This document shows positions 26,010 to 35,220 of a stretch of 64,000 nucleotides of DNA, one piece after another. How positions within the stretch are numbered: position 1 is the first letter of the stretch; each line of letters begins with the position of its first letter. The notes under the pieces are model-generated. The model did no database searches. It was not told the origin of the DNA and saw nothing but the letters and a program-made list of their open reading frames with translations. Made by a program: the position numbers and the translations under genes. Source of the DNA: Bacteroidota bacterium (GTDB lineage Bacteria; Bacteroidota; Bacteroidia; Bacteroidales; Porphyromonadaceae); assembly GCA_023396255.1 (NCBI GenBank), contig JAEWWU010000013.1, forward strand, positions 62,001 to 126,000, in the 5' to 3' direction.

Positions 26010-27754
26010 ATTACCGCTCCGGACTGCTCCTGACTTTCGGGTGCCTATTTGCCATCTTCACGGCAGGGGTCATTTTGGTGGAACAGATGACCCAAAGAAG
26101 TTTCAAAAAAGAGGCACTCATAGAGCGACTGACCGAGTATGCAACCATCGTGGAAAAAGCCTCAACCAATGCCTCGGCATCCGACTGGAGTGCCATCCGC
26201 TCGCTACTCCCTCTCTTGCCCGATTCTATTCGGATTTCCATCATAGACCCTACGGGCAAGGTACTGTTCGACAATGTCGTAAACGACCCTACCCTCCTCC
26301 CCAATCACCTCCTTCGCAAGGAGATCATAGAGGCCGATTCGCACCCCACAGGAGTGGATGTACGACGATCTCTTTCGACCGGTGAGGAATACATCTATTT
26401 GGCACTAAAAAGCAAAAAGCAGTACATCCGCATAGCACTTCCCTACGATGTAGCAGCCCGAGAATTCTTGCGGGTCGATAACATTTTTCTCTACTGGATG
26501 GTAATCCTCTTCATCGCCATTCTATTCCTACTCAACAGCACTACGACCTATTTTGGGCAGTCCATTGCCCGCTTGAGAGATTTTGCCATCAATCCGCAAA
26601 AGAATGGTGCCCCCGACTCTTTTCCGAACAACGAACTGGGAGAGATCGGCAAACAAATAGCAGCCAATTACCTGCAACTAAACATCAAAAACAGAGAAAT
26701 CAGCCACGAACGGGAACGGCTTTTGCAACATATCCTCAGCTCTCGTGAAGGAATTTGCTTTTTCGATGCACACCAAAAGGTTACTTTCTTTAACGGATTG
26801 TTTCTGCAATACCTCAACAGCCTGAGCGACCAAGTGTACTCAAACCCATCGGATTGTCTGCAAGACGACCTTTTTATTCAAGAAAAAGAGTTTATCGCCA
26901 ACAGCTCTTTACCCTACCACACCAATCAAATAGATAAACAAGGCAAACAGTTTGCCGTGCGGGTAAATCGCTTCGATGACGGAGGTTTTGAAATAGCCCT
27001 CAATGATATCACAGAAGTTGAAAAAACACGTTTGCTCAAGCAAGAACTAACCGGTAACATAGCCCACGAATTGCGTACCCCCGTAACCGGAATACGAGGC
27101 TATTTGGAAACGGTATTGGAACAACCCTTGGAAGAAGAACTGCGTACCCATTTTATTCGCCAAGCCTATCAACAAACCTTGGCTCTCTCCGATCTCATCC
27201 GAGATATGAGCCTCATCACCAAAATGGAGGAGGCCCCTCGGCTCTTTGCTATGGATCGGGTGGAAATTGGACAATGGTACAGGCGGCTCACCGAAGAGTT
27301 TGCTCAAGAGTTTCTAAAACAAAAAGCCACACTGCGGTGGGATATCCCCCAAGATCTTGTCGTATGGGGCAATGCCAATCTGCTCTACGCCATCTTCCGC
27401 AACTTGACAGAGAATGCTCTCCGCTATGCCGGGGAAGGTATAACCATTGGAGCCGAAGTGTATCGCCAAGATGGTAACTTCCTTTACTTCTCCTTCTACG
27501 ACACGGGAACGGGCATCCAAGACGAAAAACATTTTTCTCGTCTCTTTGAACGGTTCTATCGCATCTCCGAAGGACGCACCCGAGACAGTGGAGGCACCGG
27601 TTTGGGGCTCTCGATAGTAAAGAATGCCGTTCTGCTCCACAAAGGTGAAATAACAGTAAAAAACCGCTCGGGCGGTGGACTGGAATTTCTCTTCAGACTT
27701 CCGGAACACACGACAGATACCTCCCCCTCCTCTCCCTTTGTTATAAAAGAATAA
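26000..27754 (+). CDS. Membrane sensor histidine kinase, PhoR-like
   Basis: 584 residues. TM1 is near residues 8-28 and TM2 near 160-180 (WMVILFIAILFLL), enclosing a periplasmic sensing domain. A HAMP-like and PAS-like part precedes the dimerisation helix with the phospho-acceptor in NIAHELRTPVTGIRGY (His about 355). The ATPase domain has the N box NLTENALRYA, FYDTGTGIQDE and GTGLGLSIVKNAV. The order and HELRTP context resemble PhoR kinases of Bacteroidetes. It is coupled to the response regulator by a 10-bp overlap. Confidence 0.92.
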   Translation: MRLNYRSGLLLTFGCLFAIFTAGVILVEQMTQRSFKKEALIERLTEYATIVEKASTNASASDWSAIRSLLPLLPDSIRISIIDPTGKVLFDNVVNDPTLLPNHLLRKEIIEADSHPTGVDVRRSLSTGEEYIYLALKSKKQYIRIALPYDVAAREFLRVDNIFLYWMVILFIAILFLLNSTTTYFGQSIARLRDFAINPQKNGAPDSFPNNELGEIGKQIAANYLQLNIKNREISHERERLLQHILSSREGICFFDAHQKVTFFNGLFLQYLNSLSDQVYSNPSDCLQDDLFIQEKEFIANSSLPYHTNQIDKQGKQFAVRVNRFDDGGFEIALNDITEVEKTRLLKQELTGNIAHELRTPVTGIRGYLETVLEQPLEEELRTHFIRQAYQQTLALSDLIRDMSLITKMEEAPRLFAMDRVEIGQWYRRLTEEFAQEFLKQKATLRWDIPQDLVVWGNANLLYAIFRNLTENALRYAGEGITIGAEVYRQDGNFLYFSFYDTGTGIQDEKHFSRLFERFYRISEGRTRDSGGTGLGLSIVKNAVLLHKGEITVKNRSGGGLEFLFRLPEHTTDTSPSSPFVIKE

Positions 27755-27846
27755 CCTCTGCCAGCCGTTCTCCCGCCTCAAAGATTCCATCGGCATTTGC
27801 ATATTTCTCGGTGGTAGCCACAGTGTACAGATAAAGAAAAATCCTC
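27741..27846 (-). pseudogene. Possible C-terminal fragment of a reverse-strand gene
   Basis: On the minus strand a frame reads LYTVATTEKYANADGIF then EAGERLAEVI, protein-like, and ends at a TAA overlapping the end of the kinase gene. It has no start and is bounded upstream by a stop within about 45 codons, overlapping the tRNA promoter. It could be a gene remnant or chance. The family is not recognised. Confidence 0.25.
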
Positions 27847-27857
27847 CTAACTATTCG

Positions 27858-27884
27858 TTTGTGAGTAAAAAGTTCTTATCTTTG
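27858..27884 (+). promoter_or_regulatory. Putative promoter of tRNA-Gln
   Basis: TTTG at 27858-27861 and TATCTTTG at 27877-27884, 19 bp start to start, about 44 bp before the mature tRNA 5' end. Confidence 0.6.
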
Positions 27885-27927
27885 TCTCGTATTTAAGGAG
27901 CAAACCCGCATCCGAAATGCTCTGTTT

Positions 27928-27998
27928 TGTCTCATGGTGTAATGGTAGCACAACAGATTCTGGTCCTGTTTGTCAAGGTTCGAATCCTTGTGAGACAA
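27928..27998 (+). tRNA. tRNA-Gln (CTG anticodon)
   Basis: A complete cloverleaf of 71 nt can be drawn: acceptor TGTCTCA / TGAGACA, short D arm GTG / CAC, anticodon loop TTCTGGT giving CTG, and T arm CAAGG-TTCGAAT-CCTTG. The discriminator base is A and CCA is not encoded. The overall pattern matches Bacteroidetes tRNA-Gln. The closing pair of the anticodon stem (31-39) is A-C, a mismatch. Confidence 0.93.
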
Positions 27999-28010
27999 CA
28001 ATAAAAAAAA

Positions 28011-28047
28011 GGGGAGAGTATCGTTTATTGATGCTCTCCCCTTTTTT
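28011..28047 (+). terminator. Terminator of tRNA-Gln
   Basis: GGGGAGAG (28011-28018) pairs with CTCTCCCC (28034-28041), with extra pairing inside (ATCG/TGAT), followed by TTTTTTATT. Confidence 0.9.
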
Positions 28048-28127
28048 ATTCTTTTCCTCCACAAGCCAATGCTTACCTGCCCCAGGGCTCTCCGCCCGAG
28101 GAACAACCGACTAAGTCTACTATTTAC

Positions 28128-28135
28128 TACCTTTG
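28128..28135 (+). promoter_or_regulatory. Putative -7 element for the LptF/G-type gene
   Basis: TACCTTTG, 13 bp before the start codon at 28149, implying a very short leader. Confidence 0.45.
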
Positions 28136-28148
28136 CGAGCGACAAATA

Positions 28149-30329
28149 ATGGACACTGCACCCAAGAGAATGAGATCGCCCGTCAAAAAAATGTATCTCT
28201 ACATCATCAAGAGGTATCTGCCTCTACTAATGATGACCTTTTTGGTCTGCTGGTTCATTGTGCTGATGCAATTTTTGTGGCAGTATGTAGACGAATTGGT
28301 GGGCAAAGGGATGAATCTATGGCTCACCCTGCAATTGATCTTCTACGCGGCTCTGTTTGTGCTGAACCTATCGGTTCCGTTGGGTATTTTGCTGGCTTCC
28401 TTGATGACCTTTGGTAAATTGGGAGAAGAGCTGGAGTTGCTCTCAATGAAGTCGGCAGGGGTTCCCTTATGGCGCATTATGAAGCCGATTATGGCCATCG
28501 TTGTTGCCATTGCCTTGGGGCTTTTTGTGTATCTCAACGTGGGAGTAATGCACGTTTCGGTACGTATGTACCAAATACTATTTTCTGCCCGGTTTGCACA
28601 ACCCGAACTGGATATTCCCGAGGGTGTATTCTTTAACGGAATTAAGGGGTACAGCCTTTTGGTCAATGAAAAAGATCCCAAAACCGGAACGCTGAAAGGG
28701 GTGATGATCTATGACAACTCTGCCGGTTTTGCCAATGCCCGCATCATACGCGCCGATAGCGGTTCACTTAAGATGGACCAAAGCAAAACTTTTCTCACGC
28801 TTCAACTCTTCGGAGGCGAAAGTTTCCAAAACCTCAAAGAACAAGGACTCAAGCCGGGAGAAGATTTCAATAACTCGGACACAAGACCACTCCCTTACAT
28901 CAAAGAGTTTTTTAAGAAAAAGACAATCATTCTTCCCTTCGATGCCAATTTCCACGTCACGGAAGACGACTTTTTGCGATCCCAATTTGTAGGAAAAAAC
29001 ATTTTTGAGCTCAAACATTACAGCGATTCGCTCAAAGTGCACGTAGACAGTGCCGGTATTGAGCACGCCAAAAGCATTCAAACTTGGGTAAAAGAAAGTC
29101 TTTCCGCCCCTAAGAATGGAGAAAACGGAGAGATTGCTTTGGACGAATATGCCTTGAGGGAGCAGCTCTCATCAATCTCCTCCGAAATGGAAAGCGATGC
29201 CACTGCCAACAATCCGTCTACGGAGTTGGGAATATTGAGTGAGGAACAGTCACCGCAGATCCCTGATTTGACCTCCACCCGGGCAGACAATCCCCATCTC
29301 TCGGACCCATCCTCAAAGGACGGCACCCACTCATCCCCATCCTCGGCTATACCACAGACAGAAAAGCCCAGTTTGCCCGGAACATTTACCATAGACTCGC
29401 TATACGCTGTGGCAGGGGCTGACCAATTGACCCAAGGATGCCAAGGAGCCATAGAAAAACTAACCGCCCTAAAAGAACGAAGTCAGGCTTTACATTCGGC
29501 TTATACATTCTTTGCCGAAGATTATGTCGTGAATGCCCAAGAAAAACACCGCAAGATTACTTTTCCCGTTGCCTGCATCATATTCTTCCTCATAGGGGCT
29601 CCATTGGGAGCTATCGTACGCAAAGGAGGAATAGGCACTCCCGTAGTGGCTGCCGTATTTATTTTTATTGTCTACTACGTAATAGAAACATTTGGTTTGC
29701 GTGCCGTAAGCTCTTCCGAAATGCCCATCTGGTTGGGAATGTGGCTCTCTACTTTTGCCATACTGCCACTGGGGTTGTATCTTACCATACAAGCCTCCCG
29801 AGATTCATCGAGCCTCAATACCGAAGCCTTGGCACAAGCCATCAAACAATTTTTCCGCCCCGGAGATACCCGTTCCCTACCTTATAAAGAGCTTATTCTG
29901 CAACCGCTATCTCCACAAGAGGCTATTTCCCGAATACAACAGCTGCAAAAGTTGGTGCTCGAGGTGCAACAGTACCCTTGTAGAAGAGAAAAATGGCGTC
30001 ATTGGAGGTGGTTGTTTCATTACAATATCCTTTGGAGGGCTACTGCCAAACAGATAGATACTGTTTTGATGGAGCTACGAGACTATCCATCGCCCACCAC
30101 AATGGCTATTTTGGAGCAGATTCCCCTTTGGCACAGAGGAGTGTCTCGATTGATACCTAAAAACAGGTATTTGTGGTACGCTTTGTTGCCGATTATCCCA
30201 ATATCCTTACCTTTGCTCGTGCGTTTATTACTCAAACACAAGAAAAGAGCCTATTGTTTGGAAACAACACTCCGAAGATTGCAAGACGCTTTACAGCAAG
30301 TAGAATCCGAAACAAAATCATCACGATAA
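28149..30329 (+). CDS. LptF/LptG (YjgP/YjgQ) family permease
   Basis: 726 residues. The N-terminal membrane part has helices near 22-43, 62-88 and 112-135 (LYIIKRYLPLLMMTFLVCWF, then MKSAGVPLWRIMKPIM typical of the family). A large periplasmic domain follows (beta-rich, about 140-460, with a Ser/Pro-rich low-complexity insert near 350-420). Three more helices lie near 475-555 (FPVACIIFFLIGAPLGAIVRKGG). A C-terminal extension of about 170 residues, including one more hydrophobic segment (YALLPIIPISLPLLVRLL), makes it nearly twice the E. coli length, as is common in Bacteroidetes. The family forms the transmembrane part of the lipopolysaccharide exporter. Confidence 0.88.
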   Translation: MDTAPKRMRSPVKKMYLYIIKRYLPLLMMTFLVCWFIVLMQFLWQYVDELVGKGMNLWLTLQLIFYAALFVLNLSVPLGILLASLMTFGKLGEELELLSMKSAGVPLWRIMKPIMAIVVAIALGLFVYLNVGVMHVSVRMYQILFSARFAQPELDIPEGVFFNGIKGYSLLVNEKDPKTGTLKGVMIYDNSAGFANARIIRADSGSLKMDQSKTFLTLQLFGGESFQNLKEQGLKPGEDFNNSDTRPLPYIKEFFKKKTIILPFDANFHVTEDDFLRSQFVGKNIFELKHYSDSLKVHVDSAGIEHAKSIQTWVKESLSAPKNGENGEIALDEYALREQLSSISSEMESDATANNPSTELGILSEEQSPQIPDLTSTRADNPHLSDPSSKDGTHSSPSSAIPQTEKPSLPGTFTIDSLYAVAGADQLTQGCQGAIEKLTALKERSQALHSAYTFFAEDYVVNAQEKHRKITFPVACIIFFLIGAPLGAIVRKGGIGTPVVAAVFIFIVYYVIETFGLRAVSSSEMPIWLGMWLSTFAILPLGLYLTIQASRDSSSLNTEALAQAIKQFFRPGDTRSLPYKELILQPLSPQEAISRIQQLQKLVLEVQQYPCRREKWRHWRWLFHYNILWRATAKQIDTVLMELRDYPSPTTMAILEQIPLWHRGVSRLIPKNRYLWYALLPIIPISLPLLVRLLLKHKKRAYCLETTLRRLQDALQQVESETKSSR

Positions 30330-30338
30330 AAACGAGAT

Positions 30339-31556
30339 ATGGACCAATTTAAACTTAATACGATAGAAGAAGCCCTTGAAGAGTTTCGCGCCGGCAATTT
30401 TGTAATTGTTGTGGACGACGAAGATCGCGAAAACGAAGGCGACTTCATCATTGCTGCCGAAAAAATAACTCCGGAAAAGGTAAACTTTATGATGCGCTAC
30501 GGACGTGGCGTGCTGTGTGCTCCTATCAGCGAAGAGAGAGCTGCGGCGTTGGAGTTGAATATGCAGGTTGAAGACAATACCTCCGTACACGAAACACCTT
30601 TCACGGTAACCGTGGACAGACTTGGCAACGGGTGTACAACCGGGGTTTCTATGTACGACCGGGCACAAACCATCTTGGCACTCGCTGACCCTGAAACCAA
30701 ACCAACCGACTTGGGTCGCCCGGGACATATCTGTCCGTTGCGCGCACGCTCCCGTGGCGTTTTGCGTCGTGCCGGCCATACAGAAGCAGCTGTGGACTTG
30801 GCGCGTATGTGCGGATTTCAGCCCGCTGCTGCTCTTATAGAAATCATCAACGAAGACGGTACTATGGCACGTCTCCCCCAACTGATGGAGGTTGCCAAGA
30901 CGTGGAACCTCAAAATTATCTCAATCAAAGACCTCATAGCCTACCGCCTGCGTACCGATTGTATCGTAGAAAGAGGAGTCGAGGTAAAGATGCCGACCGA
31001 ATATGGAGAATTTCGCCTTATTCCTTTCCGCCAAAAAAGCAACGGGCTGGAGCACATCGCCCTCATCAAAGGGGAGTTGACCGAAGATCGCCCCACACTG
31101 GTACGTATGCACTCCAGCTGCGCTACCGGAGACATCTTTGCATCTAAAAGATGCGATTGTGGCGAACAGCTGCACAAATCAATGCAGTTGATCGAAAAAG
31201 AGGGACGGGGCGTTGTTGTGTACCTCAACCAAGAAGGGCGTGGCATTGGACTGATGGAGAAAATGAAAGCTTACAAACTGCAAGAAGAAGGGCTTGACAC
31301 AGTAGACGCCAACCTGCATCTCGGACACGGAGCCGACGAACGTGACTACGGCGTAGGGGCACAAATACTTCGAGATCTGGGAGTGACCCGAATGCGACTA
31401 ATGACCAACAATCCGGTCAAGCGAGTGGGGTTAGAGGCTTTTGGGCTGCACATAGAAGAAGTACTGCCCATAGAAATCGTTCCCAACGAATACAACAAAA
31501 AATATCTCGAAACCAAGAAAAATCGTATGGGGCATACGCTCAAGAACGTCAAATAA
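30339..31556 (+). CDS. ribBA: Bifunctional 3,4-dihydroxy-2-butanone-4-phosphate synthase / GTP cyclohydrolase II
   Basis: 405 residues. The RibB half (about 1-205) has VVDDEDRENEGDFIIAA, and GHTEAAVDL. The RibA half has the zinc site CATGDIFASKRCDCGEQL (about 268-285), LNQEGRGIGL and MTNNPVKR. It makes both riboflavin precursors. It starts 9 bp after the permease gene stop and is followed by a clear terminator. Confidence 0.96.
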   Translation: MDQFKLNTIEEALEEFRAGNFVIVVDDEDRENEGDFIIAAEKITPEKVNFMMRYGRGVLCAPISEERAAALELNMQVEDNTSVHETPFTVTVDRLGNGCTTGVSMYDRAQTILALADPETKPTDLGRPGHICPLRARSRGVLRRAGHTEAAVDLARMCGFQPAAALIEIINEDGTMARLPQLMEVAKTWNLKIISIKDLIAYRLRTDCIVERGVEVKMPTEYGEFRLIPFRQKSNGLEHIALIKGELTEDRPTLVRMHSSCATGDIFASKRCDCGEQLHKSMQLIEKEGRGVVVYLNQEGRGIGLMEKMKAYKLQEEGLDTVDANLHLGHGADERDYGVGAQILRDLGVTRMRLMTNNPVKRVGLEAFGLHIEEVLPIEIVPNEYNKKYLETKKNRMGHTLKNVK

Positions 31557-31600
31557 TCCGCCCGATGCTTCCGCAAAAAGCAATCACGTAAAAAGACCCA

Positions 31601-31649
31601 AGCAAAGACTGCACACAACTTATCCTCGTGCGCGGTCTTTGCTTTTTTA
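31601..31649 (+). terminator. Terminator of ribBA
   Basis: AGCAAAGAC (31601-31609) pairs with GTCTTTGCT (31635-31643), extended inside by TGCACAC / GTGCGCG with mismatches, followed by a T run. Confidence 0.88.
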
Positions 31650-31674
31650 TCCATAGACATTTAATAAAAAACGT

Positions 31675-34236
31675 ATGAAAAAAATCTTAATTCCCCTTCT
31701 AAGCGTCTTGTTATTGTCAGCGGGAAGTTGTGCCTCCCTTCGCAAAAACAATAAAACAGGCAAAACTCCTGAGAGTAAGTTTACTTCCATCACCAAAGAA
31801 ACCACACACAGCAAAGGGGTTGTGGATCTCTACTATGCAAAAAATGGAAAACTCTATATGGGGCTCTCTTCGGAAAATTTTGAAGAAACATTCCTCCTCA
31901 CGAGCCGAATAGTGGCAACCAGTAACCCACAGGAATTGGTTGCCGGACAGTTTTGTTCCAAACCTCTTCCGGTTCGCTTCTCCAAAGACCACACGCACGT
32001 CTATCTGCGAATACCGCAAGAGACAAATGTACCGGACACAAATTCGTCTCTGTCTACTTCTTTCGAGAAGCACAATATGGCTCCCATTCTCAAAGCTTTC
32101 TCCATCATAGATACAGCCAACGGACAAACCCTCATAGAGGTAACCGATTTTTTCAAAAAAGACGAAAAGAGTATTGCCCCTTTGGCCAATCTTCCGGAGG
32201 GAACAAAGTCAAAACGTTTATCGGGAAAATTGGTCGAAGAAGCCTCTGTTATCACGCAAGCCAAAAGTTTTCCGAAAAATGCCGAAATAACATCACAGCT
32301 AACCTATACCCTAAAGCCTTTGGGCAAACCTCTTACCGTAGAGATGCGCCGCTCCCTACTACTTCTTCCGCGCACGCCGATGAGGGCACGGTATCAAGAC
32401 AATCGCGTAGGCTTTTTCAACTCGTTTAGACGTCTCTATACCACCGAAGCAGATAGAGTTCTCAACTACAAAATCATTCACCGCTGGAACTTAGTACCCA
32501 AGGACTCGGCCGCCTATTTCCGGGGTGAACTCACCGAGCCAGTTACTCCCATTACATTTTATGTAGATTCAGCTTTCCCCAAAAAATGGATGCCTACTAT
32601 TCTGCAAGCCATAGAGGATTGGAATACTGCGTTCGAGGCTGCCGGATTCAAAAATGCAATAGTTGCCAAGCCCTTTCCGTCCGATGACCCAGATTTCGAC
32701 CCTATGGACATTCGCTACAATTGTATCCATTATGCCACTGTCCCCACCGCCAATGCAATGGGACCCTCATACGTAGACCCCCGCTCGGGAGAAATTATCT
32801 CGGCCCAAGTAATTTGGTATCATAATGTATTGTCGCTTGTACACAATTGGAGATTTGTACAAACGGCTGCCGTAGATAAACGCGTACGCCAAAGCGTGTT
32901 AGATGATGAGGTTATGCAGGAATCGCTAAGATATGTGGCTGCTCACGAGATAGGACACACTTTGGGGCTTATGCACAATATGGGTGCCAGCTATTCTTTT
33001 CCGGTGGATAGTCTTCGTAGTCCTTCGTTTACCCAGAAATATGGCACCACTCCCAGTATTATGGACTACGCACGCAACAACTATGTGGCACAACCGGGAG
33101 ATCTTGAACGGGGAGTAAAGCTCACTCCTCCCATTCTCGGGGTCTACGACATCCACGCCATTGAGTGGGGTTATCGGCTATATCCCAATGTGACCACAAT
33201 GGAAGAAGATCAGCATAGAGCTAACCAACTTATAGAGAAACACAGCAACGACCCAATGTACCTCTTCGGAGCACAACAGTTTCCTCGTTTGGTAGACCCA
33301 ACCGACCAAACCGAAGATTTGAGCAACGATCACTTTACAGCAGGAGACTTGGCTATTTCCAACCTCAAAATAATTGCCAAAAACCTATTGGCTTGGAGAC
33401 AAACTCCCAATAAAGACTATGGAGAAATAAAAGAACTTTACAACCAACTTGTAACACAATATATGCGCCATTTGGGGCACGTGCTCCCCTATATCGGAGG
33501 GATAGAATTTATTGAAAATGTTCAGGGTGATGGCAAGCCGGCATACACCTACACACCGGCAAACAAACAGAAACAAGCTGTTAAATGGCTGAGCAGAGAA
33601 CTCCTTTCTTTTCAAGAATGGCTCTTTGCTCCTCAAATCCTGTCCACAATAGGTTTGCCCAACGCCTCCGGTCACCTGCGCATTTATGAATCCGTTGTGC
33701 GTGCTATGTTCTCGTCGGATCGTCTCAAACGCATCCACGATGCCCGGTTGGCAAACCCCTCTTCCGGATATTCGGTCGACGAATATGCTTCAGATCTGTG
33801 CGATGCTCTCTTTGCCGATAGTCGTTTGGGAACACCCCTAACCGAAGCTCGGAAACACATAGAAGCCATTGCCTTGGATCGCCTTATTCTCGGAGCCGGA
33901 CTGGAGCTTCCCGGAAAAAGTACCCCCTCTACCATCGCTGCCCAAGGAAACGACGACGACCTAACCAAACTCGGTCAGACTCCTTCAATCCCTTGTTGCG
34001 CAGCACACAATACATTTGACGATGATGAAGAGAAGAGTGAATGCTCCTTTGCTCGAATGACAATGATGTTTGGAGAACTGGAACCCTACTTCTCGCAACC
34101 CATATGGCTTCACTGTCTTAAAAATCTGCAAACTATTTATCGACAAAGAGCAACAAAAGGTACTCTCGAAGACAAGACTTTTTGCTTCTACCAACTAAGC
34201 AAAATAGAACAAGCTCTCGCCCTGCGCAAGAGATAA
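31675..34236 (+). CDS. Lipoprotein zinc metalloprotease, DUF5117/DUF5118 type
   Basis: 853 residues. A lipoprotein signal (MKKILIPLLSVLLLSAGSC) places it on a membrane. The zincin site HEIGHTLGLMHNMG (about residue 424), of HExxHxxGxxH type with the third His ligand, is intact. The flanking DUF5117-like and DUF5118-like regions and GPSYVDPRSGEII before the site fit the large Bacteroidetes family of zinc-dependent metalloproteases. Substrates are unknown. It lies after the ribBA terminator, so it has its own promoter. Confidence 0.88.
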   Translation: MKKILIPLLSVLLLSAGSCASLRKNNKTGKTPESKFTSITKETTHSKGVVDLYYAKNGKLYMGLSSENFEETFLLTSRIVATSNPQELVAGQFCSKPLPVRFSKDHTHVYLRIPQETNVPDTNSSLSTSFEKHNMAPILKAFSIIDTANGQTLIEVTDFFKKDEKSIAPLANLPEGTKSKRLSGKLVEEASVITQAKSFPKNAEITSQLTYTLKPLGKPLTVEMRRSLLLLPRTPMRARYQDNRVGFFNSFRRLYTTEADRVLNYKIIHRWNLVPKDSAAYFRGELTEPVTPITFYVDSAFPKKWMPTILQAIEDWNTAFEAAGFKNAIVAKPFPSDDPDFDPMDIRYNCIHYATVPTANAMGPSYVDPRSGEIISAQVIWYHNVLSLVHNWRFVQTAAVDKRVRQSVLDDEVMQESLRYVAAHEIGHTLGLMHNMGASYSFPVDSLRSPSFTQKYGTTPSIMDYARNNYVAQPGDLERGVKLTPPILGVYDIHAIEWGYRLYPNVTTMEEDQHRANQLIEKHSNDPMYLFGAQQFPRLVDPTDQTEDLSNDHFTAGDLAISNLKIIAKNLLAWRQTPNKDYGEIKELYNQLVTQYMRHLGHVLPYIGGIEFIENVQGDGKPAYTYTPANKQKQAVKWLSRELLSFQEWLFAPQILSTIGLPNASGHLRIYESVVRAMFSSDRLKRIHDARLANPSSGYSVDEYASDLCDALFADSRLGTPLTEARKHIEAIALDRLILGAGLELPGKSTPSTIAAQGNDDDLTKLGQTPSIPCCAAHNTFDDDEEKSECSFARMTMMFGELEPYFSQPIWLHCLKNLQTIYRQRATKGTLEDKTFCFYQLSKIEQALALRKR

Positions 34237-34331
34237 TATTCTCGCTATTTTTGAGCATCCGGTGGGGCTGTTTTCGTTTATTAAGGAAACCGCTCCGCCG
34301 GATTTAATTCCGACCCCAAAATATTTTTTGT

Positions 34332-34339
34332 TATCTTTG
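34332..34339 (+). promoter_or_regulatory. Putative -7 element for the glycogen-synthase-like gene
   Basis: TATCTTTG, 23 bp before the ATG at 34363. No clear TTTG lies at the expected upstream distance. Confidence 0.5.
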
Positions 34340-34362
34340 TTACGTTTAATTCGTTAAAGACT

Positions 34363-35181
34363 ATGTCTATGAGTGCAAAGAAAGTATTGTACATCTCTCA
34401 AGAAATATTCCCCTATTTGCCCGAAAACGGGATGGCTGTTTATTCGCGCTATTTGCCCGAAAAAGCCGCCGAAGGAGGGCACGATGTGCGCATCTTTATG
34501 CCCAAATATGGAGTTATCAATGAGAGACGTAACCAACTGCACGAAGTAATAAGGCTATCCGGCATTAATGTTATAGTAGACGACTCGGACCACCCCCTTA
34601 TCATAAAGGTAGCCAGTGTACCCTCTTCGCATCTGCAGGTCTATTTTATAGACAATGATGAGTTCTTCAAACGCAAAAGTATGTTCGATGCCACACCCAA
34701 GGGTGGCAACGACAACCCCGAGCGAGCCATATTCTTCATTAGAGGAGCGTTGGAAGCCATCAAAAAACTTCGATGGATTCCCGATGTTGTGCACTGTTTA
34801 GGTTGGTTCAGCGCATTAGCTCCTTTGTACCTCAAAACTCTCTACAAAGATGATCCTGCTTTGGAAAAAGCCAAGGTTGTCTTTACTCTCCACGATGAAG
34901 AAACGCTTGGTGAAATGGGCTCCGAGCTGCCACAGAGAATGGAGTTTGACCACATAACACCGGAAATGCTGCAACCTATGGCAGGTGAATATTCCTTGCG
35001 CGCATTGCGACGCCTGGCAATGCACTACGCCGATGGTATTGTTGTAGCTTCCGAAAAGCTCAATCCCGAGTTGGAGCAAGACCTCAAAGCCATTAAAAGA
35101 AAACCCATTCTCAGGCTTCACGACCTCAATGCTGAGGGAGTTGCCCAAGCCTACAAGGATTTCTATGCATCCCTGGAATAG
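34363..35181 (+). CDS. Glycogen/starch synthase N-terminal domain protein
   Basis: 272 residues; the second ATG two codons in is also possible. It matches only the first Rossmann domain of GT5 glycogen synthases (KVLYISQEIFPYLPENGMA near the start, GHDVRIFMPKYG, PDVVHCLGWFSALAPL). The usual C-terminal nucleotide-binding domain (another 200 residues) is absent, so classical glycosyl transfer is doubtful. The same short form, next to a DUF4270 lipoprotein gene, is common in Bacteroidetes as I recall. The product may be a regulator or a partner protein. Confidence 0.8.
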   Translation: MSMSAKKVLYISQEIFPYLPENGMAVYSRYLPEKAAEGGHDVRIFMPKYGVINERRNQLHEVIRLSGINVIVDDSDHPLIIKVASVPSSHLQVYFIDNDEFFKRKSMFDATPKGGNDNPERAIFFIRGALEAIKKLRWIPDVVHCLGWFSALAPLYLKTLYKDDPALEKAKVVFTLHDEETLGEMGSELPQRMEFDHITPEMLQPMAGEYSLRALRRLAMHYADGIVVASEKLNPELEQDLKAIKRKPILRLHDLNAEGVAQAYKDFYASLE

Positions 35182-35220
35182 TGAGGACGTTTTTTCATCC
35201 CCATCCCTAAATCCTTTTTT

